From assembly GCF_026213295.1 (NCBI RefSeq), contig NC_079416.1, forward strand, positions 192,001-256,000: a DNA stretch of 64,000 bases. Reading direction: 5' to 3'. The first letter of the stretch is position 1; the number at the start of each line of letters is the position of its first letter. The notes under the pieces were generated by a model. The model did no database searches. It saw nothing but the letters and a program-made list of their open reading frames with translations, and was not told where the DNA came from. The translations under genes were made by a program, and so were the position numbers. Source of the DNA: Gadus chalcogrammus (taxonomy: Eukaryota > Chordata > Actinopteri > Gadiformes > Gadidae). Positions 23,620 through 35,039 of this stretch are shown here, piece by piece.

Positions 23620-23800
23620 TTTCAAATAACCATGCCTCGTTAATCCGTGTATGGTTCGTTCTTTGAATATTCAGATTTAAAACAAAATCAGAAAAACCAA
23701 ATAACAGTTGTTTTTTGGTTTTTCTGATTTGGTTTTGAAACGGAAAAAGGGCAAAAGGAATAAACAAATAAACTGCATTTTTCTGTTTTTTTAAATCAAA
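23620..23800. repeat. Inner inverted-repeat segment, left
   Basis: Matches the reverse complement of about 38690-38870 ('ATCCGTGTATGGTTCGTTCT', 'AAACGGAAAAAGGGCAAAAG'). With the outer arms it shows the large inverted repeat once continued inward on both sides of the ERV. It also contains its own small hairpin (AAAACCAAATCAGAAAAACC type). Confidence 0.75.
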
Positions 23801-24225
23801 ACGGGAATACTGAATAATCCAGTTGCTTGTTTTGTTTGTGTGATATTTAGATAAAACCACAATGAATGCCGGGAAAAGGGCACGTGGTTTTAAAAAAATA
23901 CATATAAAGTCGTTTCAAACTTCCATTGAGTCTCGCATTCTACAATGGCCAGCTTTATTGTTTTCCGTGGGAGCCGGCGACTTAGTCTGCGAGTGAACGA
24001 TATGACCGTGGAGAAGATCGCCATGATATTCCAGGTGGCTGTTTACTAAGAAACCTAGCTGGTCATAAAACATTAAAATACATCTAAATGACAAGTAGCC
24101 TACATATTGTACAATAGGCTACATAGAAGAAGAAAGAAACTAGATTTCTTCTTCGAAGGTTGTGCTCCACACAGAACCTCCTCACCGTAATAACGGAGCA
24201 CTTCGGTGCACCAGATTGCTTAGAG
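23801..24225. other. Spacer left of the ERV
   Basis: No gene or repeat recognised apart from short AT-rich stretches. It lies between the inner inverted-repeat segment and the 5' LTR fragment. Confidence 0.4.
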
Positions 24226-24533
24226 TGTGGTAGAAATGAATGATTATATTCTATGGTAAACTATGATTATTATTAGGCCTGTATATCTAATGGTAGAAAA
24301 CATGTAAAACGCCTCTGGATTTTGATCCTGGGCTGGTCACGAGGCCTAACCCCCCAGGAGCAGGAAGCTACTGACACAATGCATGCTGACTCCACTTCCT
24401 GGGTCCTAGACTATCTCAGTGACCATCTGTTTAGAAGAATTTGTGTTTGATTATGTGTGGACACCTAAAACAAGGAACTGCTGAGTACTGTGCTATTGTG
24501 TGTTTAAGAAGAGGCTGGAATCTGTTGACCAGG
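24226..24533 (+). repeat. 5' LTR fragment of the ERV
   Basis: Starts TGTGGTAGAAAT and matches 37652 onward. It lacks about 35 bases present in the 3' LTR after 'CACGAGGCC' and stops abruptly at 'TTGACCAGG', where Harbinger sequence begins. The R/U5 half is missing. Confidence 0.85.
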
Positions 24534-25740
24534 GCCCCGTTTCCCGATATCGATGGATCTTCGCTCGTAAGATGCTTCAAAAGAGGGGTCTTTCGAACCA
24601 TCGATAATTTCTTTGGAGCGTTTCCCGAAACTCCTCTTAACGTGAACGCGCATTCGCTGCACTCAAGACGATCTTAGGATTGTACCTGTCCACTGACATG
24701 GTGCTGAAACGGGCTATGACGCAGGGGGAGACGCAGGAATGTCGGAGGAAAATGGGGTTAAAAAGGGTTAAAATATCTCCCCATCAAGGCCAACCGCAGA
24801 GTAGCCTACGAAAAGAATAGATTGCAATAATATGAATGCTAAAGATATTAAAACACAATTGATTAAGCCTAGGCCGACATATATAGCAGTCCTAATCCTG
24901 AGCGCACGATCGGGAGGTGGAAGTTGCGCTTTAGATGCCTTCACAAGTCCAGCGGAGGGCTCCAGTTTTCGCCGGCCAAGTCATGCACTGTGATATGTGT
25001 GACAGCTATGTTGCACAAGATTGCAGCTAAGGCTGGGGTAGCTTTGGTTGAACCGGAGGACATTGAGGACGATGACGACGAGGAAGATCGGTGTGAGGAC
25101 GGCCTCCCTCATAACTACGCGGCTGGTTTTCATGCACGTCGAAGAGTGATTGAGACTTTTTTTTAACCCCCTCCACCCTCCCACATGTCACTAAACATTC
25201 CCGTCAACGTGACCAATCCCCACCATATCCCAGCCTTTTGCCTGCTCCTTTGCTTGTTTTTTATAAAAAAGTATAATAATTTATTTTATATATATATATA
25301 TATATTTTTTTTTTACATTATTTTATGCTACGTTTTATGAGTAGCTTATGTCAGTCTGCACAAATCCCCCCCACTTTCTCTCACACATTTTAAGTGCCCT
25401 GCCTGCTTCCTGGACTGTCTCTCTCAAACTTAATGTGGGCCAACATAATGGCCCACATTAGGCTCAGACGCACGTGATACACCATTACCAATGTGTTATA
25501 ATAAAACGCATCCAATACTAGGAATGTCCACTGGCTACGCCACTGAGGCTATAGTAGGCTAACGAGGCTCTTAGCGTCCTACGAGTACCCTGGAGCACTC
25601 GTTAGCTACTCGTGACTCGTGAGCGTTTTTAAGACGTTCGTTACCAAAGATGCTTTCGGGAAACGGTGTGAAAACTGTACGATGCTCTTACGACCCACTC
25701 TGCGATCCACTTAGGCTAAAGATGCTTTCGGGAAAATGGA
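24534..25740 (+). mobile_element. PIF-Harbinger DNA transposon, internally deleted
   Basis: Begins GCCCCGTTTCCCGATATCGA, a typical fish Harbinger terminus. Two inverted terminus-like stretches ('AAAGATGCTTTCGGGAAA') sit near 25635-25665 and 25715-25735, so the exact right end is uncertain and may include a duplicated end. Inside is the C-terminal part of a Harbinger transposase. The element lies exactly where the ERV 5' LTR breaks off; the rest of the LTR is not found on the far side, so deletion accompanied or followed insertion. Confidence 0.7.
24924..25166 (+). pseudogene. Harbinger transposase C-terminal fragment
   Basis: 'RFRCLHKSSGGLQFSPAKSC' followed by 'AMLHKIAAKAG' and an acidic stretch (EDIEDDDDEEDR) match the C-terminal end of HARBI1-like transposases, where the RFRCL and CAMLHN-type blocks follow the catalytic core. 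The DDE catalytic region is absent, so only a tail remains. Confidence 0.75.
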
Positions 25741-26713
25741 TCATACGACCAGAGCTCAAGGGTAAGTTGTCTTGCCATATATAGGATAGAGTCGTTGGAT
25801 CTGTTCTTGCCCCGTCTGAATGCTGAGCAGCAGGTAAAGTGTCTCTTCGATCAAACAAACCAAAATTATAGATAAATGAGCGAGTGAGAGATACAGGGTC
25901 TCCGGGAGAGATTGACTTGCGCGCGCGCATAGGCCCTAGGCGCTCTGTGGTTCTAAATGACCAAGACGCTTTGTGGCTCCCTATTTTGATACGAGTTGTT
26001 GTTATTTGGTGTTTTGGTGTTTTGGTTAAAAAGGCCTACTGTAAGTCCTGTGACTGTCTTGTGGAGGAACAAATTAGTGGAAAGTTCTAACAAGGACAGG
26101 GCCAGCAGGCCCGCAGGTCGAAAGAAACAGACCTGTAGGATTTTTTCTGACAGTATCCTATTTGAAGTTGAGTTGTCAGTTGGGAATGGATTCAGTCGTT
26201 TTTATTTGAGGAGCTTTCTTGGGATGCTGACTAGTGAATTTTAAATTCTCATCTTGGGGCAGTTGACCTGCAGATCCTGCACCAATGATGGTGAATTTCT
26301 GATTCCGATCATGCTATTTTGAGAAAACAGGCTTCTCACACTTTTTGAATAGATAAGTCTCTTGGTTGGGATACCGCTTCAGGTGATTAGCTAATCCTGA
26401 TCTTGGTGTTTTGAGAAGTTTCTTGTTTGTTCTTGATCTGTTCGACTGGTTATGTATTCAGCCATTATTTTAAAAGAATGGGCTTGTTGTTTGACGTTTC
26501 GTTTGAATGAGTTTGACCCGCTAATCTTCCAATCACGCTGCAGTGTTGGATCAAAAGAAAGGGCCAGTCTGTAACTCTGATCTTGGTGTTGTGTGGCAAT
26601 AGGTTCTTGTTTGAAATTCTGGTTGGTTGATTATCCATCCGACCGTTCATGTTTTAATCAAAAGGCCAGTTTCTACGCTCGGTCAACCTTTCAATATAAT
26701 ATAAAAATTGTAT
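25741..26713. other. Possible ERV leader or older repeat
   Basis: No open frame recognised. It lies between the Harbinger element and a hAT insertion and, with 28049-28492, fills the interval before gag. No primer-binding site could be identified with confidence. Confidence 0.4.
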
Positions 26714-26721
26714 GAATCGGT

Positions 26722-28040
26722 CAGTGTTAATTTCGTTAACGAAAAATATGACGAAAAATGTTTGTCAACAACCTTTTTTCCGTGACTAAGACGAGACGTT
26801 GACGAGCTAAAAATAGATCTTTGATAATAAAAACTATGACGAAATGTAATTTTGTTTTCGTTGACGAGACGAGACAGGACGAAAATGTTAGTGGTGTGCT
26901 ATTTGGACATTCAAAATGCACGATATTTTCCAATCAGTACACTCCCGTAAGGTTCTTATGCAACTGTTCTCTCCTCCCGTAAATAGGACGGACCTTAGCT
27001 ACGACTTGGCAACGGGAGGTATAGTCCACTCAGCTATGAGCTAACGTTATGCATTGTACATATTTATGATTCGAAATTCTTCCCAGCTTTTATTCCACAG
27101 ATACTAGGGTCTATAGCATATAACCGCGTTGTCTGATTACAGTTTAATTCATTTTTCACAATTTACCGGCTCTCGTTTTGAAGAAAATCACCGCTCCATT
27201 CGTTTCAATGGGAATCGCCACGGTCTATACAACATAAAGTGGACTTTGAAATTCGTCCCAGCCTTTATACCCAAGATACTATAGGGTTTATAGCACATAA
27301 CCGCGTTTTCTGATTACAGTTTAATGCATTTTTCACAATTTACCAGCTATAGTTTTGAAGGCTGAACAGACAAGAGTACTAAAGTGTGACGTCACGTTTC
27401 GATAGCAACAGATTTTCGGTTCTACACAAACCAAATAACAAGGGGAAATCCTATGCCACACAAACCTTTTATAGAAAAGGAACAATCTTTTTGCGAATTG
27501 ATTTGTGAGTTTGCTTCACCAATGATGTAAGTAATATTGAGAATAGATTGTCTTCATATTAAAAAAAAATCTAAACTGAACGAACGTTTACAAACTTTTC
27601 CTTTTTATACCCCAGGGGAATACATGAACGCCTCGACATTTTTCGATTGGTAGTGATTTTCACCTCTTGAAATTGATTTATTTTCATTTTGAAAGAAACA
27701 ACACATGGAAGCAATGGAGAACGCTATCTCTCGTTCGGTTGTTTAGAACTGAAAATCCGGTTGCCAGGACAACGTAACATTTTCACTTTAGTACTCTATT
27801 TGAGTGGAACAACTTAGCAGGTGTCCATATATATAGGGTTAGGCTAATTGAACTAGTTTAAAAAGAGAAAACATTTTGACTAAAAGTAATGACTAAAAGC
27901 TGACTAAAATGTAAGGACTTTTCGTCGACTAAAACTAGACAAAAACTACTAAGGAAAATAATGACTAAAATGTGACTAAATATAACATTTTCGTCAAAAG
28001 ACTAAGACTAAATCTAAAATAGCTGACAAAATTAACACTG
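26722..28040. mobile_element. Non-autonomous hAT transposon with 8-bp TSD
   Basis: Starts CAGTGTTAATTT and ends AAATTAACACTG, flanked by perfect GAATCGGT duplications (26714-26721 and 28041-28048). The 1,319-bp body has no transposase. It contains two related units of about 120 bases ('CCAGCTTTTATTCCACAGAT' near 27088 and a similar block near 27260) with ~180-bp spacing. Inserted in the ERV leader. Confidence 0.9.
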
Positions 28041-28048
28041 GAATCGGT

Positions 28049-28492
28049 TTATTGTCTGTATTTAAGTCGTGTTAGGATTAAGTTACCTCAGAGATTTTAA
28101 CGACCCGGTTTATTTTTTGTTGATTCTGTCATAAATAAATTAGGCAGACAGAGAATAGGTAATTTGTTTGAAGTAGTTGATAATCATAAATAAATTAGAC
28201 GGATAGAGAATAGTTAATTTGTTGAAGTACTGAATAAATGTGTAAATCTTCTTTGACTTAAACATTAACGCGCTGACTCTAACTGCATGCACGAGTAAAA
28301 CGCAGGGGACGAGCAGGAGCCTGCAGGCCAGGTTTAAAAATAGATAGGGGAGACGAGCGCCTGGGAAGAGTTCACATTTGAAGCTTAAAAATAATAAAGT
28401 ATTTAAACTAACTAGTAGAATAAACTCAAATAAATTGTATTAATAAATAGTGTATTTCAAAATAAATAAAATTAATAAAGTAATAATTTAAA
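28049..28492. other. ERV leader upstream of gag
   Basis: AT-rich sequence with two related 'ATAAATTAGRCRGATAGAGA' units near 28133 and 28190. It runs directly into the gag start context (TAAAATGGCACC). No gene. Confidence 0.45.
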
Positions 28493-30290
28493 ATGGCACC
28501 AACAGCGGTAGAGATTTTGAGCAAAAACAATCCATTGCTCAGAGATGAGATAATAAGGATCTCTGAGAAATGGGAGAAAGGAACAGCTAAAACAGGCACG
28601 ATATGGCCCATGGGAGGGACTTTTGATCCAATAATGTGTAGGGACATGGAGGTAGTAATAAGGAACTACAAACCTAACAGAAGTGGAAAAAAGGCCTTAG
28701 AGAAGAGAGACAGGGAAAAGTTAGTGCTAGCTTTGTTCGAAGAGGAGGGAGAGAGGTGGCGCGCATTACAACGGGTGGCCAGAAAAATAATCACAAAGGA
28801 AGAAGAGGCTCAACCTTTGCCTCTGAAGCTTGAGCCACCGCCGTACAAACCAACTAACATATATCCACTGGTAACAGGCAACGTGGAATTTAAAGGGGAA
28901 GTCACACGAGATGAAGGAGATAATAAATGTAACACACAAGGGAGGGTCAGTGGGGACCCAGGCACAGAGGAGTCTGGCTGCAGTACATCAATACAAAGCC
29001 CCCAAGTACTCCAGTCACGGGGGAAACTAAGGAGAGCACGAAGGGGGAAAAAGGCACCCGACACCCTCCTAGGAAATTATCCCATTCTAGTCAAAGGACA
29101 ACAGGTCCACTATCAACCGTGGGGTTCACAGGACCTGGAGGGAGTCATTTCTAAACTCCCCAACATAAATAACGGGGCGTCAAAATGGGTTAGAACATTC
29201 GAGGAACTCGCAGTGGGAAAGCTAATGGCAGTAGGGGACCTGAAAGCTCTGTTGGCAAGAGTATTGGGGTTATCTAAGATGGAGTCTGTACTGAGGAATG
29301 GAGGGTTGGATATAATGGACGGAATGTATGATGGGACTACGCTTGATCGCTACAGAGTGGCGATGTGGACCACACTCCGAAGGGAGTTCCCGGCCCATAT
29401 CGATCTTAAAAATATTAGAGGCCTCCCTATCAACGACACAGAGAATCCTGCATCCAACCTGCAGGCCCAAGTGGACAGATGGCGCTTGGAGACGGATGAG
29501 GATCATGAGATCCATCCTGTGTTTTCGGTCATGTTCAGAAACTCTGTGATAGAGATTCTACCTAGCCCAATCAAAGTTAAGCTAGATGATGTGGTGGGAC
29601 TGGTTACAAATAAATCTCATAGAGACTTCTGCGATCATGTGGTTCATGCAGTGGAGAAATATCGGCAAAATAAACACAAAATACAGGAACAAAGCTAAGA
29701 GGTGCAAAGGAAGCTATCTCAGCTTCAGTTGGAAGAACTCACAAGAAGAGAAAAAGAGAAGGAAAAACAGGCGGTTGTTTCAGAGCCGGTTGAAACAATA
29801 TTGCAAGCCGTCCAGCAGGGCGCACCACAAACCCAACCTCCAACAGGCATTCTCTCCCCCAGTACAACAGCCTCAGAGCCAATGGTCACCCACTCCACCA
29901 TTCAGATACACCATTCAGATACACCTACATAATACTGGGAACCCAACAAATGGGAATAGGCAGAATCAGAATAAGGGGCCCCAAGGTCAGTATAAAAATA
30001 ATTTACAACAAGGACACCAAGGACAGTTTAGAAACAATCAACAACAAGGATCCCAAGGACAACGCAGAGGTCCTTTAATATGTTATGGGTGCAACATGGA
30101 AGGACATATTAGGAGGAATTGTTTAGCTAACCCTTATCCACCACAGCAAGGACAGGGTAACAGCTATCAGGGAAGGCAGGAACAAGGAGGTAGCTACCAG
30201 GCAGGTCCCTTTTATGGGACAGGGATACTAGGGGTGCCAAGGGAATCCACAGGGGGAGGGTCAGCTTGTAGCAATCATAAAACAAGCTGA
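28493..30290 (+). pseudogene. gag: ERV gag (matrix/capsid/nucleocapsid), disrupted
   Basis: Starts ATG GCA CCA at 28493 and is open for 401 codons to TAA 29696-29698. The same frame then continues to about 29932, so a single in-frame stop interrupts it. After a shift of frame the segment to 30290 is Gln/Gly-rich and contains one retroviral zinc knuckle, 'CYGCNMEGHIRRNC' (CX2CX4HX4C), near 30080-30121, identifying nucleocapsid. The N-terminal part ('EILSKNNPLLRDEIIRISEK') resembles no gag I can name exactly. Gag builds the immature particle and packages RNA; this copy has one stop and one frameshift. Confidence 0.78.
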
Positions 30291-30299
30291 TGAGGAACC

Positions 30300-30475
30300 A
30301 ATACTGCAGGTTCTGATAAATGATAGAGGCACGCCAATGATGGCTGACACTGGAGCCACTTACACTTGCGTAGGTTCAAAATATGCCTCTCACCTCCCCA
30401 TGGCAGGAAAATTTACCAAAACTTTAGAATTCTCGGGACACACGCAGTTAATACTTATGACAGCTCCAAGGATGA
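30300..30475 (+). pseudogene. pro: ERV protease remnant
   Basis: A short frame contains 'MMADTGATYTCVG', the aspartic protease DTGA active-site motif with expected flanks ('LQVLINDRGTP' before it). It breaks off near 30480, where a (GTGA)n repeat and unrelated sequence begin. The second half of the protease and all of RT are missing. Confidence 0.7.
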
Positions 30476-30479
30476 CAAT

Positions 30480-30560
30480 CTGAGAATTCTTATTTAAGGT
30501 GTATATGTGAGTGAGTGAGTGAGTGAGTGAGTGAGTGAGTGAGTGAGTGAGTAAGAGAGA
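30480..30560. repeat. (GTGA)n microsatellite
   Basis: About ten GTGA/GAGT repeats at 30508-30552, at the junction where ERV pol is lost. Confidence 0.8.
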
Positions 30561-30897
30561 GAATAAGAGAGAGACTGTATTCGCATTGTACTGAATAGAT
30601 TATTTGTGTGCTTGGATGTACTCTGTAATTGGCCCCTGAATGTAACCTATGTCCGCTGTTTTAGAAAAAACGTAGAACCACCACTGGGATTGGTGATTCT
30701 GTGGTTCTTGGAGACTCTCCATCGCGTCGGAACACCATGTGGTATAGATCATTACATCTTGGTACACAGAGCACTGGTGAGACAACGGTTTGGATCAGAG
30801 GGAGAAAGTGTTTGGAGAAGGGAGAGGAATGTAAAGAAAGCAAAAAGGGCGGATGCGGACCGACCCAGAGGTAATAAATCAGCGGAGAGGAGGCTGG

Positions 30898-31005
30898 GGG
30901 TCGGTTTAGCTCAGGAAGTAGAGGGTGTCTTGTAACCGAAAGGTTGTTAGTTCGATCCCCAGCTCCTCCTAGCTGAGTGTTGATATGTCCCTGAGCATGT
31001 TACAT
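30898..31005 (+). mobile_element. tRNA-derived SINE head
   Basis: 'TAGCTCAGGAAGTAGAGG' (A-box-like) and 'GGTTGTTAGTTCGATCC' (B-box-like) are spaced as in a tRNA gene, with an anticodon-loop reading TTGTAAC. This is followed by 'TGATATGTCCCTGAGCATG', a sequence that follows the tRNA head in many fish SINEs. It lacks a good acceptor stem, so it is a SINE rather than a functional tRNA. Confidence 0.7.
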
Positions 31006-32440
31006 GGTGATCACAGGATTCAGGAATAATTATCTAGAATCCAAAACATGAGCAATTAGCGTTAAAAATTCTCTGCACACCACACTCCACAGGAGTCAAT
31101 GGGTTCAATGGCGCCAGGGTAAAGTGACTCCTCAAAAGAGGAGCTGACCCAACCCATGGACTCTGCGTGGATAGGTGGATGTTATTTTGGTGCTTGGACC
31201 TGACGAGGTCTAGGTGCCAAGATAACAACACAAATAAAATATTTCCTTAGAGATTATGATAAGTAATAGACAATTTATTAAAGTGATCTTATAATTTAGA
31301 AAAAACAATCGGCAATACTTAAACTTAGACCAAATAAGTACGATAAAACGTTATCCAAATTTCTAATTCAGGTTATCCACAATGACAAATGTAATTTAAA
31401 ATAAATAAGTAAAGTAAAATAAGAAAGGATGTGTGTGTGAGCCTGTTCTCGTGTGTGTGTCAGGGCTGCCGAGGTGGAGGAGAATCCTCTCCTACTCAGA
31501 GTGATGGAATACACAAGGGGATACACAAGCATACTTCAGATAAAACAATATGGTTAATTAGTAAATAGAAACAATGTATCAATTCAGTGTTGAATAAACT
31601 AGTTAAGAACAATATAGAGCACTCTGATAAATTACCTTTTGTTTTATAGTTTCCCTGATGTGTATCCATTACGCACACACATGGCTGCATAGGGCAGATG
31701 TGGCTGAAGACTGTCTCCATCCCTCCACTTTGCGATCTATACCACCATATAGGTGGGGATTGATCGTATCCCAGGTACGGCATCCTGCAATAAGCCAGTA
31801 TGGAAGGCTGGTTAGCCAACGACGGGTAAGATCCCGTCTAAGAAAGCGTAAGCGTCTTAGAGTACCATATTAAGCGCTATATAAATTGTATTTATTATTA
31901 TTATTATTATTATCCCACGTTGAAGCCCGGGACAACCTAAAACAGGCACAGTCACGATTACTTGGCAGAGTCACTGTGAGCACTGGCTCACTTGATCATG
32001 AAGTGACGAACTGCAACCATCATAGGAAGAGCCTGCTGATGAAAGGTGGTGGGGGAATAGGAGTCAGATATGTCAGCTATGGCAGCAGAGGTGGTCTTGG
32101 AACGGGGCATGTCGCGTTTTATTTTATTTTTATTTTATTTTATCTTTGTGGTATAGAAGCCCACTAACGCATGTACGTTTTTCGGTTTAGTACATGACTT
32201 TGGAACAGCGTGGTTTCAGGCGGCTGATGGTAAACCCACCCATATTGGGCTTTGGATTTGGACATACTGGTTTCGATTTCCCTTCCCAAAAGATTGGTTT
32301 TAGTTTGCTGATGGTTAAGGTTAGACGTTTCGACGTTGGTTGCACCAACGCCGTTATTAGATTTGCTTGTCATTTAATGCGCATGGTTTTGACCATTGCG
32401 CAAGGGGGGAGGTATTGAGGAGAATTAGAAAAAAAATTGA
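31006..32440. other. Repeat-derived filler replacing ERV RT
   Basis: Apart from the SINE tail, a GT-rich patch near 31430-31460 and a (TTTTA)n patch near 32118-32142, no gene is recognised. ERV reverse transcriptase should lie here but none of its motifs (LPQG, YXDD) is visible in any frame. Confidence 0.5.
31855..31915 (+). mobile_element. SINE-type 3' tail
   Basis: 'TTAAGCGCTATATAAATTGT' followed by (ATT)n is the common 3' end of fish tRNA-derived SINEs. Whether it belongs to the head at 30898 is not certain; about 850 bases separate them. Confidence 0.55.
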
Positions 32441-32464
32441 AAACAAGGTTTTTCTTCACCATAC

Positions 32465-33260
32465 TTGCAAACAATGATTGAACTCCAGCTAAATGAGTGT
32501 GAAATATTTGAAAAAACAGTGTTAAACAGATGGGTAGAAGCAGTCCCATCAAAAGACCAAAGTGCGGCTACAGTAATCGAGTTTCTGACTAGAGAAGTCA
32601 TGCCAAGGTTTGGAATTCCGTCACTAATTAGCTCAGGCGATAGGGCAGCGTTTATTCAGAAAACACTCAAACAAGTGATTTAACATCTGCATGTCAAATA
32701 AAGACTAGTCCGTGTCTACAATCCTCAAACCACAAGGTATGGTGGAGAGAGGAATGGGACGCTTAAGACAAAGATTAACAAAATTAAATTAGAGTAATAA
32801 ATTAAAGGACTAATGCACTACGACTGACGACTGACACATGAAAACTAACAGAACGACGCATCTAACCCCGCATGAAATGCTTTCGGGTCGACTCATGCCT
32901 TCACCTGTTATTCAAGGGCCTCATAAAGGACCTCCATTAGAACAATTGGAAACTGAATTAAGACGCTATATGGGACAACTAACTGGCATACACAGGCTTA
33001 TTTTTCAACAGGAGAAAGACAGAGTTCCAGAGTTGGAGAAGGAGCCACCAAGGGGGGTGGAGCCAGGTGACCCAGTGTACCTAAGGGTGTTCAGGAGAAA
33101 GTGGAACGAGCCCAGGAGAGAAGGGCCATACAAAGTCACCAACGCAACACCAACAGCCATCCAAGTGGAAGAATGTGCCACGTGGTATCATCTCAACAAG
33201 GGCGTCAGTTTGTTTTTAGAAGTGGTGGGGACAATAACCATAAGCTTGAGTGTGGTCTGA
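32465..33260 (+). pseudogene. ERV integrase, two fragments
   Basis: The first piece (32465-32683) reads 'NRWVEAVPSKDQSAATVIEF' then 'PRFGIPSLISSGDRAAFI', the catalytic-core region; the conserved second Asp context (usually SDNG/SDRG) reads SGDRA, so the site is altered. The second piece (32838-33260) holds 'RTTHLTPHEMLSGRLMP' and the C-terminal 'GDPVYLRVFRRKWNEPRREG' with 'YKVTNATPTAIQVEE' and 'TWYHLNKG', the GPY/F-type tail of gammaretrovirus-like integrases. The stretch between them is frameshifted. Confidence 0.78.
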
Positions 33261-33335
33261 AAAGTGCTGGGTACCCTTATGTAAGCTATTCATCCATTCA
33301 ACGCTGCACTACAATATGCTCTACAATGTATTGTC

Positions 33336-34104
33336 AGGTGTTGAAATTATTCGAATATTCGAATACTGGTTCGGAAAATTAGTATTTGAAGCTTAAATCA
33401 GTATCCGGAGCTTCGTTATTTTTTTTTTTCACGTACGTGACTTTACCAGAGCGAGGGAGGCAAACTATAAGCGTCAGCGACACCAAGCAGAGAAGCGAGA
33501 GAGGTGGAGGAAGAGTAGATATCTTGTTACCCTCTACTTTATAACACAACATTAGCGGGATCTCTGGAGGAAAAGTAATACTTAAAACCTTAGCTTAGTT
33601 GTTTGTTTACGTTCGCTGTACAGCGCTGCGCCAATCAACTGTGACTCTGGCTTGCTGCAGAGCGTGAGCGTCTTGGGAATACCCGGTCAATATAATGGAT
33701 ATAATATGGACACATAAGACAATCAATATTCGGTATTTGTTATGGATTTATTGTACAAATTCCCTGAAAAGATGCACGTTCCAGGATGAATTGAAAAGCT
33801 CCCGTAAGGGCTGAGATGGCAGAGAACAGCTGATTTGGAACGGAGCAACAGCTGTTCGCTTTCACAGGGAAAAACGAAGGAACTTCAACCTACTTAGGCC
33901 TACTAATTAACGTTCAAAAGCTATTCAATCTTCAACAAAATATGCAGATACTGTCAAAATCGTTTCCAGGGATTATATAAGGATTATTAATGTTGTTTTT
34001 GATTGTGTTTTTTTCTGGAAAGAGTATTCGAATATTCGCTCGGAAAAACCAACGCGTATTCGAAGCCTGAAAAATGGCATTCGGGCCAGCCCTATGAAGA
34101 TCCT
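33336..34104. mobile_element. Probable hAT-type fragment
   Basis: Both ends carry ATTCGAATATTCG-type inverted motifs. The right end reads, on the minus strand, AGGGCTGGCCCGAATG, close to the CAGGGCTGGCCCGA termini of fish hAT elements. The left end is less similar and no target duplication was found. Confidence 0.45.
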
Positions 34105-34626
34105 ATTCGAACAATAAAAGTTGAAAACCAGTTTGTGTTTTGGCTTGTTTTGCAAAACGGCGTTGGAAACACCAGGGTATTGGCTCGGGATATGTAGGCC
34201 TAATACTAATACACACAGGACAAAGAACAGTGTTGGCAATTTAACACTTATCTTGACATCAACAAAGTTTACCAGACAAACAATGCCAGACTGTAAAGGG
34301 GGTACGAAATGAAACGAGGTACTGAGCATCAGCCTTTTGAAGACGAGCAAGGGCTGCTGGTAGCATATGTTATGCTGCATTAAAAAAAGAAGAAAAATAC
34401 AAGCACCCAGAGGAGAATTGCATCTGCCAAATCCTGACCACCAGTAAACACTTGCGAAGGACCAATGTAGACATCACTCGTTACAACATCATAAGAAAAT
34501 TGTCCACCATAAGAGAATAAAATCCCCTTCAGTTTAGGATAATCACACAGGTTATGCGAGAACATATTTATGTCAGGATAGGCCTACCAGGCTCCAAGTC
34601 GTCACATATCTCAATCAGACAAAACC

Positions 34627-34660
34627 AACTATAACCACATTGGCATATGTGGTTATAGTT
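34627..34660. repeat. Perfect 14-bp hairpin
   Basis: AACTATAACCACAT and its reverse complement flank a 6-base loop (TGGCAT). Probably a terminus of a small transposon. The following GTGGGGACA and CCCCCCCGTCCCCCC patch (34720-34785) also looks like a transposon end. Confidence 0.6.
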
Positions 34661-34923
34661 TTCGGTTGAGTATGTGGGGATTTTTTCAGTCGCAATTGGT
34701 TTGCACATTTTTAAAACTGGTGGGGACAAAATTCATATTTCAAATAGTGGGGGGGACATGTCCCCCCCGTCCCCCCCGTAATCGACGCCTATGCATCTCA
34801 ACCACTGCACACAAGCCGCTCAACCCAGGGATGAGCGTGAGGAGGAGGAGCCAGACGCAGACACACCGGGGGCTGACCAGCTGCCCCAGGACCAGATCCA
34901 GTCGAGCCAAGAGATACAGCAAC

Positions 34924-35036
34924 ATGATGATGCTGAAAACGGGGAGCCTGTTCCTGATCCTTTACGGGTTGTGCCAGATTCCGCTGGCACAAGGACAGAC
35001 CCTGAGGAAGGATGAAACCATGGAGACAACACAGAC
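34924..35036 (+). pseudogene. env: ERV env N-terminus with signal peptide
   Basis: ATG 34924 begins a typical signal peptide: a short basic start (MMMLKTG), a hydrophobic core 'SLFLILYGLCQIPLA' and a probable cleavage near AQG. It would route the envelope precursor into the ER. A Harbinger element interrupts the frame at 35040; on its far side env-like sequence resumes briefly (36339-36660, 'NEFVFTVMSDNQPLCALTF'). Confidence 0.65.
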
Positions 35037-35039
35037 CTG

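Noticed and set aside
25740..26713. Remaining half of the ERV 5' LTR after the Harbinger insertion
   Set aside because: No match to the R/U5 part of the 3' LTR was found by eye.
30898..30972. Possible functional tRNA gene
   Set aside because: A and B boxes are present but the acceptor stem does not pair properly and a SINE body follows; called as a SINE.
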